This document shows, one piece after another, positions 27,483 through 35,329 of a stretch of 64,000 bases of DNA. Origin of the DNA: RUG563 sp964423675 (lineage in GTDB: Bacteria; Bacillota; Clostridia; Christensenellales; Aristaeellaceae); contig CAYRFP010000003.1 in the NCBI GenBank assembly GCA_964423675.1, positions 7,896 to 71,895 of the forward strand, given 5' to 3'. How positions within the stretch are numbered: the first letter of the stretch is position 1; every line of letters starts with the position of its first letter. A model generated the notes under the pieces. That model made no database searches. It was not told the DNA's origin and saw only the letters and a list, made by a program, of their open reading frames with translations. A program made the translations under genes and the position numbers.

Positions 27483-27745
27483 TTTCGCGGATTTTATTCC
27501 CGTTGGCGCATTTTCCGAAGTTCCTGATACGTAATCAGAGAAATGCTCGCATCGCGTAGGGGATATATAGGAATGGCACATACCGAAATCATCGACGTTA
27601 ATTATCAGTTTTTTTGTTTCGTTTTCATGCTTCGCGTCTCCTTTGCTTCCGCAGATTAAGCCGTCCTCAAACGGCCAGAGAACGCCAGTGTCCGTTAAAA
27701 AAGTGTATCACGGCTTGCGCTTTTTACAATCTCTTTCTTTTTCCC
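27483..27745. other. Intergenic stretch without recognisable gene
   Basis: Between the operon terminator and the GH39 promoter I see only AT-rich sequence and short accidental frames; no RNA gene or repeat is recognised. Confidence 0.5.
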
Positions 27746-27774
27746 TTGCACGGCGGAAGAAAATAGATTATTAT
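27746..27774 (+). promoter_or_regulatory. Promoter of the GH39-like gene
   Basis: TTGCAC (27746-27751), 17-bp spacer, TATTAT (27769-27774); GAGG precedes the ATG at 27818. Confidence 0.6.
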
Positions 27775-27817
27775 ATTTGCGGATACAGGATGAATACACA
27801 CGAAAAGAGGACTAGCC

Positions 27818-29134
27818 ATGGACACTCTGCATTTTGACCGATCCCGAAACGATGGCGCATTCAAGCCGCTGAACGCCACCAACGGCGGGCCCTGGCATCG
27901 CCGCCATTGCGAGGTTCAGCCCCAATCCAATTTCCAGGATTACAAGGCGGCGCGCATACCCTTTTCCCGCTGCCATGATTCCGGGGTGTGCGGCATTTAC
28001 GGCGGGCCATACAGTTACGACGTTTCCTGCATTTTTCCCCAGTTCGACGCCGATCCCTGCGACCCGGCTTCCTATGATTTCGCCTGCACGGATGAGGCCG
28101 TGCTGGTTTGCCTGGATGCAGGAACGGAAACCTTCTTCCGCCTGGGACAGACCATTGAGCATCAAATCAAAAAGCATGGCACACTGCCGCCCAGGGATTT
28201 TCAAAAATGGGCGGTTATCTGCGAGCATATTATCCGCCACTACAACGAAGGCTGGGCCAACGGATACCATCTGAACATCCAGTACTGGGAAATCTGGAAT
28301 GAGCCGGATCTGGACGAAGACGATTCGCCAAACAAGCGCACCTGGGGCGGCACGAAGGCGGAGTTTTTCGATCTATACGAAATTGCGGCCAGACATTTGA
28401 AAGGCTGCTTCCCGCAGCTGAAAATCGGCGGTCCAGCGCTGGCCTGGCGCGAAGACTGGGCAGCGGATTTCCTCCAGGCCATGGCGCAGCGCCATGCGCC
28501 GCTGGACTTTTTCTCCTGGCACACTTACTGCACTTCCCCTGCCCCCATGGTGAGCAAGGCCCAGCGCATCCGTGCTTTGCTGGACGGTTGCGGCTTTACA
28601 CAGACGGAAAGCATCCTGAACGAATGGAATTACGTAGCCGGATGGACGGACAAATATATCCGCAGCCTGGAAACCATCCACGGCATCAAGGGCGCGGCCT
28701 TCACGATGGCGTGCATCTGCGAAATGCAAAATGCGCCGGTGGACATGCTGATGTATTATGACACCCGACCCTCGGTTTTTAACGGTGCTTTCGATTTCTA
28801 TACCTGTCGGCGGCTGAAGGGCTATTACCCTCTGGCCTGGTATGGCCAGCTCTACGATTGCGAACGGGAAATCCGCCCGGAGACGCTGCCGGAAAATGTT
28901 TATGCCCTTTGCGGCGCAGATCAAAACGGAAAAGTCACGGCGCTGGTGGTCTATTATACGGACGACGACCAGACCCCGCACCGGGAGGTAACGCTGGATT
29001 TGGGTGGGGAAAGCGAATGGAGCGTTTCTCAGCTGGATGCGGAGCATGACGCGCCCTGGCAGCAGACCCTGCCCACCTCCGCGCTGACATTTACGCTGGC
29101 GCCCCAAACGATTCTGCTGCTTCAGGAAAAATAA
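27818..29134 (+). CDS. GH39-like glycoside hydrolase
   Basis: The 438-residue protein is of clan GH-A. The acid/base Glu is in YWEIWNEPDL (E162) and the nucleophile Glu in ILNEWNY (E269), spaced as in GH39 beta-xylosidases and relatives. The C-terminal ~100 residues form a small beta domain (VTALVVYYTDDDQ). There is no signal peptide, so it acts on imported oligosaccharides. It follows the GH89-led operon but has its own promoter and a strong terminator after it. It may remove a second sugar (xylose-, arabinose- or uronic-like) from the same imported glycan. Substrate unknown. Confidence 0.78.
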   Translation: MDTLHFDRSRNDGAFKPLNATNGGPWHRRHCEVQPQSNFQDYKAARIPFSRCHDSGVCGIYGGPYSYDVSCIFPQFDADPCDPASYDFACTDEAVLVCLDAGTETFFRLGQTIEHQIKKHGTLPPRDFQKWAVICEHIIRHYNEGWANGYHLNIQYWEIWNEPDLDEDDSPNKRTWGGTKAEFFDLYEIAARHLKGCFPQLKIGGPALAWREDWAADFLQAMAQRHAPLDFFSWHTYCTSPAPMVSKAQRIRALLDGCGFTQTESILNEWNYVAGWTDKYIRSLETIHGIKGAAFTMACICEMQNAPVDMLMYYDTRPSVFNGAFDFYTCRRLKGYYPLAWYGQLYDCEREIRPETLPENVYALCGADQNGKVTALVVYYTDDDQTPHREVTLDLGGESEWSVSQLDAEHDAPWQQTLPTSALTFTLAPQTILLLQEK

Positions 29135-29146
29135 CCATTACAAAAC

Positions 29147-29202
29147 GCCCCCGAACGAAGGGAAACGGTCTTGCCCGCTTCCACGTCCGGGGGCACATTT
29201 TT
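29147..29202. terminator. Bidirectional terminator between the GH39-like gene and gdhA
   Basis: GCCCCCG / CGGGGGC stem (29147-29153 with 29188-29194) followed on the plus strand by ATTTTTC, and on the minus strand by GTTTTG. It serves the convergent genes on both sides. Confidence 0.75.
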
Positions 29203-29225
29203 CGGTTGATTTTATTTACGATTTC

Positions 29226-30560
29226 TTAAACGCCCTGAGCCAGCATCGCATCGGCCACCTTCAGGAAGCCGGCAATGTTCGCGCCCACCACGTAATTATC
29301 CTCCGCGCCATATTCGGCAGCAGCGCCATCGATGGCCGCAAAAATATTTTCCATAATGCCCTTCAGCTTCTGATCCACCTCTGCGCTGGTCCAGGAAAGG
29401 CGCATGCTGTTCTGGCTCATTTCCAGCGCCGATACCGCCACGCCCCCAGCGTTTGCCGCCTTGCCCGGAGCGAAGAGCACACCCGCCTTTTGCAGCAGCT
29501 GAGTGGCTTCATAGGTGGTGGGCATATTCGCGCCCTCGGCTACGGCCTGGCAGCCGCCTGCGATCAGCGCCTGCGCGCCGGTCTCGTCCAGTTCGTTCTG
29601 CGTGGCGCAGGGCAGCGCAATATCGCATTGCACCTGCCATATGCCCCGGCAGCCCTCCTGATACGTTGCGCCGGGAACCCGCTGGGCATATTCTTTGATC
29701 CGTCCGCGCTCCACTTCCTTAATCTGCTTCATCACGTCCAGGTTAATCCCCTGCTCATCCGTCACAAAGCCATTGCTATCGCTCATGGCCACCACCTGCG
29801 CGCCCAGTTCCTGCGCCTTCTGGGCCGCATAAATGGCCACATTGCCGCTGCCGGAAACCACCACGCGCTTTCCGCTGAAGGACTGGCCATGCTTGCGCAG
29901 CATCGCCTGCGTAAGATAGCAAAGGCCAAAGCCGGTGGCCTGCTTGCGACCAAGCGAGCCGCCATAGGTCAGCCCCTTGCCGGTGAGCACGCCTTCATAC
30001 AGCCCGGTAATCCGCTTATACTGGCCATAGAGATACCCAATCTCCCGTGCGCCCACGCCGATATCCCCGGCGGGCACGTCTTCATCCTTGCCGATATACT
30101 TAAACAGTTCGGTCATAAACGATTGACAGAAGCGCATGATTTCGTTGTCGCTCTTGCCCTTGGGGTCAAAATCGCTGCCGCCCTTGCCGCCGCCGATGGG
30201 CAGTCCGGTCAGCGAATTTTTCAGCACCTGCTCAAACCCCAGAAATTTAATCACCGACAGGTTCACGCTGGGATGCAGCCGCAGCCCACCCTTATAGGGG
30301 CCAATGGCGTTATTGAATTGCACACGATAGCCCCGGTTCACCTGCTGGCAGCCCTGATCGTCCGTCCAGGGCACCTTAAACAGGATCGCCCGATCCGGCT
30401 CCACAAACCGCTCCAGCAGCCCGGCCTTTTCGTATTCCGGATGCTTATCGAACACAGGAGACAGCGCTTCCAATACCTCCCGGCTGGCTTGCAGGAATTC
30501 CTTTTCATGGCTATTGCGCTCTTCCAACCCTGCATACACCTTGGCAACATAACCGTTCAT
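29226..30560 (-). CDS. gdhA: NADP-type glutamate dehydrogenase
   Basis: The 444-residue enzyme matches the hexameric GdhA family in length and sequence: the glutamate/2-oxoglutarate site PIGGGKGGSDFDPKGKS with catalytic lysine, then DVPAGDIGVGAREIGY, and the Rossmann part VVVSGSGNVAIYAAQKAQ. It makes glutamate from 2-oxoglutarate and ammonia. That could recapture ammonia released by the amino-sugar operon next door, though the enzyme is housekeeping in many Clostridia. Start: GGGAGGGC shortly before the ATG at 30558-30560; the open frame upstream has no binding site. Own promoter at 30619-30647. Confidence 0.97.
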   Translation of the reverse strand: MNGYVAKVYAGLEERNSHEKEFLQASREVLEALSPVFDKHPEYEKAGLLERFVEPDRAILFKVPWTDDQGCQQVNRGYRVQFNNAIGPYKGGLRLHPSVNLSVIKFLGFEQVLKNSLTGLPIGGGKGGSDFDPKGKSDNEIMRFCQSFMTELFKYIGKDEDVPAGDIGVGAREIGYLYGQYKRITGLYEGVLTGKGLTYGGSLGRKQATGFGLCYLTQAMLRKHGQSFSGKRVVVSGSGNVAIYAAQKAQELGAQVVAMSDSNGFVTDEQGINLDVMKQIKEVERGRIKEYAQRVPGATYQEGCRGIWQVQCDIALPCATQNELDETGAQALIAGGCQAVAEGANMPTTYEATQLLQKAGVLFAPGKAANAGGVAVSALEMSQNSMRLSWTSAEVDQKLKGIMENIFAAIDGAAAEYGAEDNYVVGANIAGFLKVADAMLAQGV

Positions 30561-30618
30561 TCCTTGCCCTCCCTTATTTTCTATGACATGCATTTTCCCA
30601 TGCTTGTTTTCCTTCCCT

Positions 30619-30647
30619 ATTATACCGGTCTGCGCTCCCTTACGCAA
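30619..30647 (-). promoter_or_regulatory. Sigma-A promoter of gdhA
   Basis: Minus strand TTGCGT (30642-30647), 17-bp spacer, TATAAT (30619-30624). Confidence 0.75.
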
Positions 30648-30952
30648 GTTTTTTTGCTGTTTGCGAAGGGGAGACACAATAAAATTATAATATGAATGTG
30701 AGGGAATCATTCTTTAAGGGCTAAAGAACGGTTCCCCCCTTCACTTCCTCCAAGAACGCCGAATAGGGAAAGGCAGGATGAAACGAATTCACAGATGTTG
30801 TCCCAAGCAAATCTTCAATTAACAGGGACACATGGCCGATTCGACCCAATATATTCCCAGCAGGTTTTCGAGAGAGCGAGAGAGGATGCTTTTGACACAA
30901 AGGCATCCTCTCTCAAATATAATACGTTCTCCCGCCTTGTTTACTTCCGTCC
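30648..30952. other. Intergenic region between mnmA and gdhA
   Basis: This stretch holds the long hairpin listed separately and otherwise shows no gene. Short open frames on both strands lack binding sites and family resemblance. Confidence 0.5.
30878..30914. other. Long perfect hairpin downstream of mnmA
   Basis: GAGAGAGGATGC (30878-30889) pairs perfectly with GCATCCTCTCTC (30903-30914); three further T-A/U-A pairs close a short loop. Neither strand has a T-run directly after it, so it is not a textbook terminator, but it is well placed to end or protect the mnmA transcript. Confidence 0.6.
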
Positions 30953-32023
30953 TTACCGCTCCACAGTCTCGATGATCCCGCCGCCCAGGCATCGTTCTCC
31001 ATCGTAGATCACCGCGCTCTGACCGGGCGTAACCGCGCGCTGAGGCTCGTCAAAAACAAAATGCAGCGTATCGCCAACCCGGGTAACTGTCACGCCCTGA
31101 TCCGGCTGCCGATAGCGAAACTTGGCGGTCACATGGCAGGACGTGCTTTCCGGCAGCGGCTCCGAAATGAACGTGGCCTGGGATGCCAGCGCCGCCTTGC
31201 TGTATAGCAGCGGATGATCCTCCCCCTGCGCCACGATCAGCCGGTTTTGCTTCAAATCTTTGTCCACCACGAAAAAGCTGCGCCCATCGCCCCGGCCGCC
31301 AATGCCCAGCCCCCGGCGCTGCCCCAGCGTGTAATACATCAGCCCGTCATGCCGCCCTACGATCTCGCCCGCAGGCGTGACCATGTCGCCCGGCTGCGCG
31401 GGCAAAAAGCCCTGCAAAAACGCCTTGAAATCCCGCTCGCCAATGAAGCAGACGCCCGTGGAATCCTTCTTCGCGCTGACGGGCAGCCCTGCTTCCTGCG
31501 CCAGCTGGCGCACCTGCGGCTTGGTCAGGCCGCCTACGGGGAAGATTACCTTGCGCAATTGCTGCTCATGGAGCATGTAGAGAAAATAGCTCTGATCCTT
31601 GTTCCCATCCGCGCCCCGCAGCAAATGGCCCTGACCATCGGTCTGCACGAAATGTCCCGTGGCCATCTTTTCCGCGCCCAGCTGCATGGCAAAATCCAGA
31701 AATGCCTTGAACTTGATCTCCCGGTTGCATAGCACATCCGGGTTCGGGGTGCGGCCCGCCTGATACTCGGAAAGAAACAGCGAAAACACCCGATCCCGGT
31801 ATTCTTTGGCGAAATTCACAGAATAATAGGGAATGCCGATAATCTCGCAAACGTCCTGCACGTCCCGCCAATCGCTTTCGGCGGTGCAGACCCCGTTTTC
31901 ATCCTGCTCCTCCCAGTTTTTCATGAACACGCCGATCACGTCGTACCCCTGCCGCTTGAGCAAAAGGGCGGACACGGCGCTGTCTACCCCGCCGGACATG
32001 CCCACCACTACGCGCATGCTCAT
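30953..32023 (-). CDS. mnmA: tRNA-uridine 2-sulfurtransferase
   Basis: The 356-residue enzyme thiolates U34 of the tRNAs for Lys, Glu and Gln. The PP-loop GMSGGVDSAVSALLL binds ATP at the N-terminus. The two catalytic cysteines are in NPDVLCNREIKF and DSTGVCFIGERDF, and GHFVQTD and YYTLGQRRGLGIGG are family hallmarks. Start: GGAG seven bases before the ATG at 32021-32023; the longer frame is ignored. The ATG overlaps the stop of the HAD-Tmk gene by four bases (ATGA), so both are translated from one mRNA. Confidence 0.97.
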   Translation of the reverse strand: MSMRVVVGMSGGVDSAVSALLLKRQGYDVIGVFMKNWEEQDENGVCTAESDWRDVQDVCEIIGIPYYSVNFAKEYRDRVFSLFLSEYQAGRTPNPDVLCNREIKFKAFLDFAMQLGAEKMATGHFVQTDGQGHLLRGADGNKDQSYFLYMLHEQQLRKVIFPVGGLTKPQVRQLAQEAGLPVSAKKDSTGVCFIGERDFKAFLQGFLPAQPGDMVTPAGEIVGRHDGLMYYTLGQRRGLGIGGRGDGRSFFVVDKDLKQNRLIVAQGEDHPLLYSKAALASQATFISEPLPESTSCHVTAKFRYRQPDQGVTVTRVGDTLHFVFDEPQRAVTPGQSAVIYDGERCLGGGIIETVER

Positions 32024-33306
32024 AAAATCTCTCCTTCCCATAGCCGCGAAAGCAGCTTGTCAAAGGCTTCCTGCGTCACCTGCTCCGGCGAATTCGCGGC
32101 GTTTACCGCCAGGAACCGCTGGGGATTCTCCTGCCAAAGCTGCTCATAGGCCGCTTCGGTGCGCGCCTGAAAGGCATCGCCCAGCTGCTCGATTCGATCC
32201 GGATCCGATGCAGCCAGCCGACGCCGGAGCGCATCAGTATGGCTCATGCGCAGATACAGCGTGGCGGCGGGCGCGCCCTCCTGCAAAGCCACGCGATTGA
32301 TTTCCTTCACCCAATCCATGCTCAGCCCCCGGGCATTGCCCTGATAGACCAGCGAAGAATCCACAAACCGATCGCACAGCACGATCTTTCCCGCCTGCAC
32401 CGCCGGCTGAATCACCTGCTTGAAATGCTGCGCCCGAGCGGCGGCAAACAGCAGCGCCTCCGTTTCGGCGCACATGCCGCCGTCCTCCTTGGCCAGAACA
32501 ATCTTGCGAATTTCCTCCGCAATGGGGCAACCGCCAGGCTCCCGAGTGCGCAAAACGGAATAGCCAAAATGGGTCAGCTTCTCTTCCAGCGCGGCGGCCT
32601 GGGTGGATTTGCCGCAGCCGTCCACCCCTTCCAGCGTCACGAAGCAGCCCTTAATCGGGGGCATTTCCGGGCAAAGCAGCCGGCAAAGTGTCTGGGTATC
32701 CGCCGCCACATGCGTGGGCTGCGCGGAAAGCAGATCCGCTTTTTCCCCGTAGCCATACAGCACCGCCACGGAATCAATGCCGCAATCCTGCGCGCCCTTT
32801 ATATCGCCCACGGTGTCGCCAATCATTGCGGCGCGGCCAAATTTCCCGGGCAGCACCCGGCGAATCAGTTCGCCTTTATTGGCAGAAGGGGCGCTCATGT
32901 CCGGCCCGGTCACAGCATCAAAATACGAAAGGAGGCCGAAATAGCGCAGAATATCCATAGCGTTTTCCCGGGGCTTGCCGGTGGCCACGGCCAGATAAAC
33001 GCCCTGCTTTTTCAGCGCGGCAAGAAGGGGGCGAATCCGGGGATAGAGATCGTTTTCCTTCCAGCCCACAGGATGATACCGCTCCCGATAAAGCCACGTG
33101 GCCTTCCAGGCTGCGTCCTCATCCATGCCGCAATAGCGCATGTAGGAATCCACCAGCGGCGGGCCCAGAAAGCGGCGAAGGGTTTTATCGTCCGGGCAGG
33201 GGAGGTTCATTTTATCCAGCGCATAACGAATGCAGCCGATGATTCCCCGCTGGGAATCTGTCAGCGTTCCATCCAGGTCAAAAATCAGCGTGTCATAGGG
33301 TAGCAA
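32020..33306 (-). CDS. tmk: HAD phosphatase - dTMP kinase fusion
   Basis: One 428-residue frame joins two enzymes. Residues ~1-215 are a HAD hydrolase of the phosphoglycolate-phosphatase/5'-nucleotidase type: motif I FDLDGTLTD, motif II VATGKPR, motif IV IGDTVGDIKGA. Residues ~219-428 are a complete thymidylate kinase: P-loop LEGVDGCGKSTQ, TREPGG, the DR motif VLCDRFVDSSLVYQG and a lid region RRLAASDPDR. Tmk phosphorylates dTMP to dTDP for DNA synthesis. The start is a TTG with AAGGAT upstream; it puts FDLDGT at the usual place. The promoter is at 33343-33371. The fused phosphatase could trim nucleotides or act independently. The fusion reads cleanly with no frameshift. Confidence 0.93.
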   Translation of the reverse strand: MLPYDTLIFDLDGTLTDSQRGIIGCIRYALDKMNLPCPDDKTLRRFLGPPLVDSYMRYCGMDEDAAWKATWLYRERYHPVGWKENDLYPRIRPLLAALKKQGVYLAVATGKPRENAMDILRYFGLLSYFDAVTGPDMSAPSANKGELIRRVLPGKFGRAAMIGDTVGDIKGAQDCGIDSVAVLYGYGEKADLLSAQPTHVAADTQTLCRLLCPEMPPIKGCFVTLEGVDGCGKSTQAAALEEKLTHFGYSVLRTREPGGCPIAEEIRKIVLAKEDGGMCAETEALLFAAARAQHFKQVIQPAVQAGKIVLCDRFVDSSLVYQGNARGLSMDWVKEINRVALQEGAPAATLYLRMSHTDALRRRLAASDPDRIEQLGDAFQARTEAAYEQLWQENPQRFLAVNAANSPEQVTQEAFDKLLSRLWEGEIL

Positions 33307-33342
33307 GCTTCTTCATCCTTCCGCTTCTTTCTTTCGCTCTTT

Positions 33343-33371
33343 ATTGTACCTTCCCGTGCCGGAAAAATCAA
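33343..33371 (-). promoter_or_regulatory. Promoter of the HAD-tmk/mnmA operon
   Basis: Minus strand TTGATT (33366-33371), 17-bp spacer, TACAAT (33343-33348). Confidence 0.7.
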
Positions 33372-33375
33372 GGAA

Positions 33376-33408
33376 AACAAAAAAGGAGAGCGCTTTGCAG
33401 CGCTCTCC
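33376..33408 (-). terminator. Intrinsic terminator of the second binding-protein gene
   Basis: Minus strand GGAGAGCGC, 6-base loop, GCGCTCTCC, then TTTTTTGTTTT. Confidence 0.9.
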
Positions 33409-33432
33409 AGGAATAAGAGAGAGGGGATTCTC

Positions 33433-35106
33433 TTATTCGGTGATGCCATAGGTGCGGTTGTAAGCAATCTGATCCACCGCCAGCAGTTCCTTATACTGCA
33501 GATTGTTCAGTTCCTGCAGATAATTGTTCCATTCTTCGTCGCTGTTGGGATCCATCTGGCCCACCGCGAACAGCGCAGAGGTTTCCACCAGATAGCTCTG
33601 CAGCGTGGCGCGGGCTTCCGCCCATTCATTAGCTTCTTCCTCGGTATAGATGATGTCGCCAACCAAGTTTTCCATAGCGGGAGCATACTGCTTGTTCATG
33701 GACACGGACCGGGCATGGAGCCGTTCGCCATACACTTCGTTGCCGTCGAACACTTCAACGCCAGCGCTCTGGGGGCCGGTCACCACGGGCAGGATCACGT
33801 TGCCCCAGTTCTGGTTGTTTTCACTGCCCCAGCAGTTTTCGGTCACCAGCAGACGGGGAGGCAGACCCAAATCGCTGAACAAGGAAATTTCGCCTTCTTC
33901 GGCGGGACGCCAGTTCACGCCCTTTTCGCCATAGCGGCCCACAGTAGCCAATTCAGTGGTCGGATCATCGTAACCCATGCAGCCGAACAGGAAGGCCAGT
34001 TCAGGATGCTCGCAGTAGGTGGTGATCATCAGACGGACAGCAGGAGCGGGCTTGGAAACGGAAACGATCTTTTCGCCATAGAAGCCGGTGGGCTGTTCCA
34101 GAGGCTGCCAGGAAGCGAGGTTGTCGCCAAAGCCATTGGCAGAGCCGAACATCATGCCGACGGTTTCCACATCAGCCTTCAGCTGCACGCGCATTTCGTT
34201 AGTGGTCTGGGTGAACGCAGCCTGATCCAGCAGGCCTTCCTTCACCAGCATGTTCACATACTTGAGGTATTCCCGGTATTCTTCCTTGTCATAGCTCACG
34301 TCCAGCTTGCCATCGGTCTGATCCAAAGGCAGGAACAGATTGTCGGAGCGGTCGCGATAGATGAACAGGTTCTGCAGCCAGCACAGCGCGCTGGCGGAAG
34401 CAGACAGATCATTGGCAGAGGAGCCGGTCATGGGGATTTCGTCCTTAATGCCATTGCCGTTGGGATCGCCATCCCGGAAAGCGATGAGCACTTCGGTCAG
34501 CTCATCGATGGTGGTGGGAGCCTTCAGATTCAGGGCGTCCAGCCACTTCTGGTTGATGAAAGCCCGCAGACTATACATGTTGGGCAGAGCGCCTTCTCCA
34601 TAGTTGGGCAGGCCGTAGATGTGGCCGTCGGAGGAGCGGGTCAGGTTCAGGATATAATCCGCATCCACGCCCTCGCGCTCGCAGGCAGCATAGAAGAGAT
34701 CGGCAATGCCGGTTTCTTTATCGAAGTATTCATCCAGGGGAACCAGCACGCCCGCGTCGGCCATCTGGTCGCGCATGGTGGCGGAGGTGCCGAAGGCCAG
34801 GATGTCGGGCAGCTCGGTGCCGCCGTTCACCATCAGCATCAGCTTGGTTTCCGCGTCTACTTCGGGGAACTGCACGATCTGCAGATCAATGCCGGAAACT
34901 TCCCGCATCTGGTTGGTGAAATAGTTGGTATCGTAATCGATAACGGTGGAGTTTGAATTGATGCCCAGGGTCAGCGTTACCTTTTCTTTGGCGATGGGAT
35001 AGACGCCGATTCCGCTGATGACGGAATCCGTGATCTCGGCCAGGCCGCAGCTGCTAAGCATCAGCAGGCACAGCGCCAGCGCCAAAACGCGCAGGGTCTT
35101 TTTCAT
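33433..35106 (-). CDS. Lipoprotein sugar-binding protein of the second importer
   Basis: The 557-residue lipoprotein has a clear lipobox (LMLSSC, Cys at ~20) and LplA-like features: VTLTLGINSNSTVIDYDTN, GGTELPDILAFG, GHIYGLPNYGE, FINQKWLDALNLKAPTT and FRDGDPNGNGIKDEIPM. It should deliver an oligosaccharide to the LplB/LplC-type permeases encoded at 37523-39384. It is separated from them by the membrane AraC regulator gene and a terminator, and it has its own promoter. Start: AGGAGGAACC before the ATG at 35104-35106; the longer frame would add a hydrophilic extension before the signal peptide and is rejected. Confidence 0.9.
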   Translation of the reverse strand: MKKTLRVLALALCLLMLSSCGLAEITDSVISGIGVYPIAKEKVTLTLGINSNSTVIDYDTNYFTNQMREVSGIDLQIVQFPEVDAETKLMLMVNGGTELPDILAFGTSATMRDQMADAGVLVPLDEYFDKETGIADLFYAACEREGVDADYILNLTRSSDGHIYGLPNYGEGALPNMYSLRAFINQKWLDALNLKAPTTIDELTEVLIAFRDGDPNGNGIKDEIPMTGSSANDLSASASALCWLQNLFIYRDRSDNLFLPLDQTDGKLDVSYDKEEYREYLKYVNMLVKEGLLDQAAFTQTTNEMRVQLKADVETVGMMFGSANGFGDNLASWQPLEQPTGFYGEKIVSVSKPAPAVRLMITTYCEHPELAFLFGCMGYDDPTTELATVGRYGEKGVNWRPAEEGEISLFSDLGLPPRLLVTENCWGSENNQNWGNVILPVVTGPQSAGVEVFDGNEVYGERLHARSVSMNKQYAPAMENLVGDIIYTEEEANEWAEARATLQSYLVETSALFAVGQMDPNSDEEWNNYLQELNNLQYKELLAVDQIAYNRTYGITE

Positions 35107-35208
35107 GGCAGGGGTTCCTCCTCTTTTTTTATTGGACGTTTCAGGGATGAAATTCTGTTCTAAATTATTCCGTTTTTTCCCGTGTACAAACGTCCTTGAT
35201 TCGCCCAT

Positions 35209-35238
35209 ATTATAAATCGTGATAAAGGCCGCTGTCTA
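35209..35238 (-). promoter_or_regulatory. Promoter of the second binding-protein gene
   Basis: Minus strand TAGACA (35233-35238), 18-bp spacer, TATAAT (35209-35214). Confidence 0.65.
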
Positions 35239-35280
35239 CTGGAAAAATCCGATTTTTTACGAATTTACGATTTTTCCACT

Positions 35281-35310
35281 TAAAAAGCCGCCCGTTTTGG
35301 ACGGCTTTTG
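35281..35310 (-). terminator. Terminator after the membrane AraC regulator gene
   Basis: AAAAGCCG / CGGCTTTT stem with T-run on the minus strand. It separates the regulator from the binding-protein gene. Confidence 0.75.
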
Positions 35311-35329
35311 TCAAATTTGGCAACCATTT

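Noticed and set aside
30892..30923. TTGACA ... TATAAT on the plus strand downstream of mnmA
   Set aside because: The spacer is 20 bp, too long for sigma-A, the -35 lies inside the hairpin loop, and no plus-strand gene follows.
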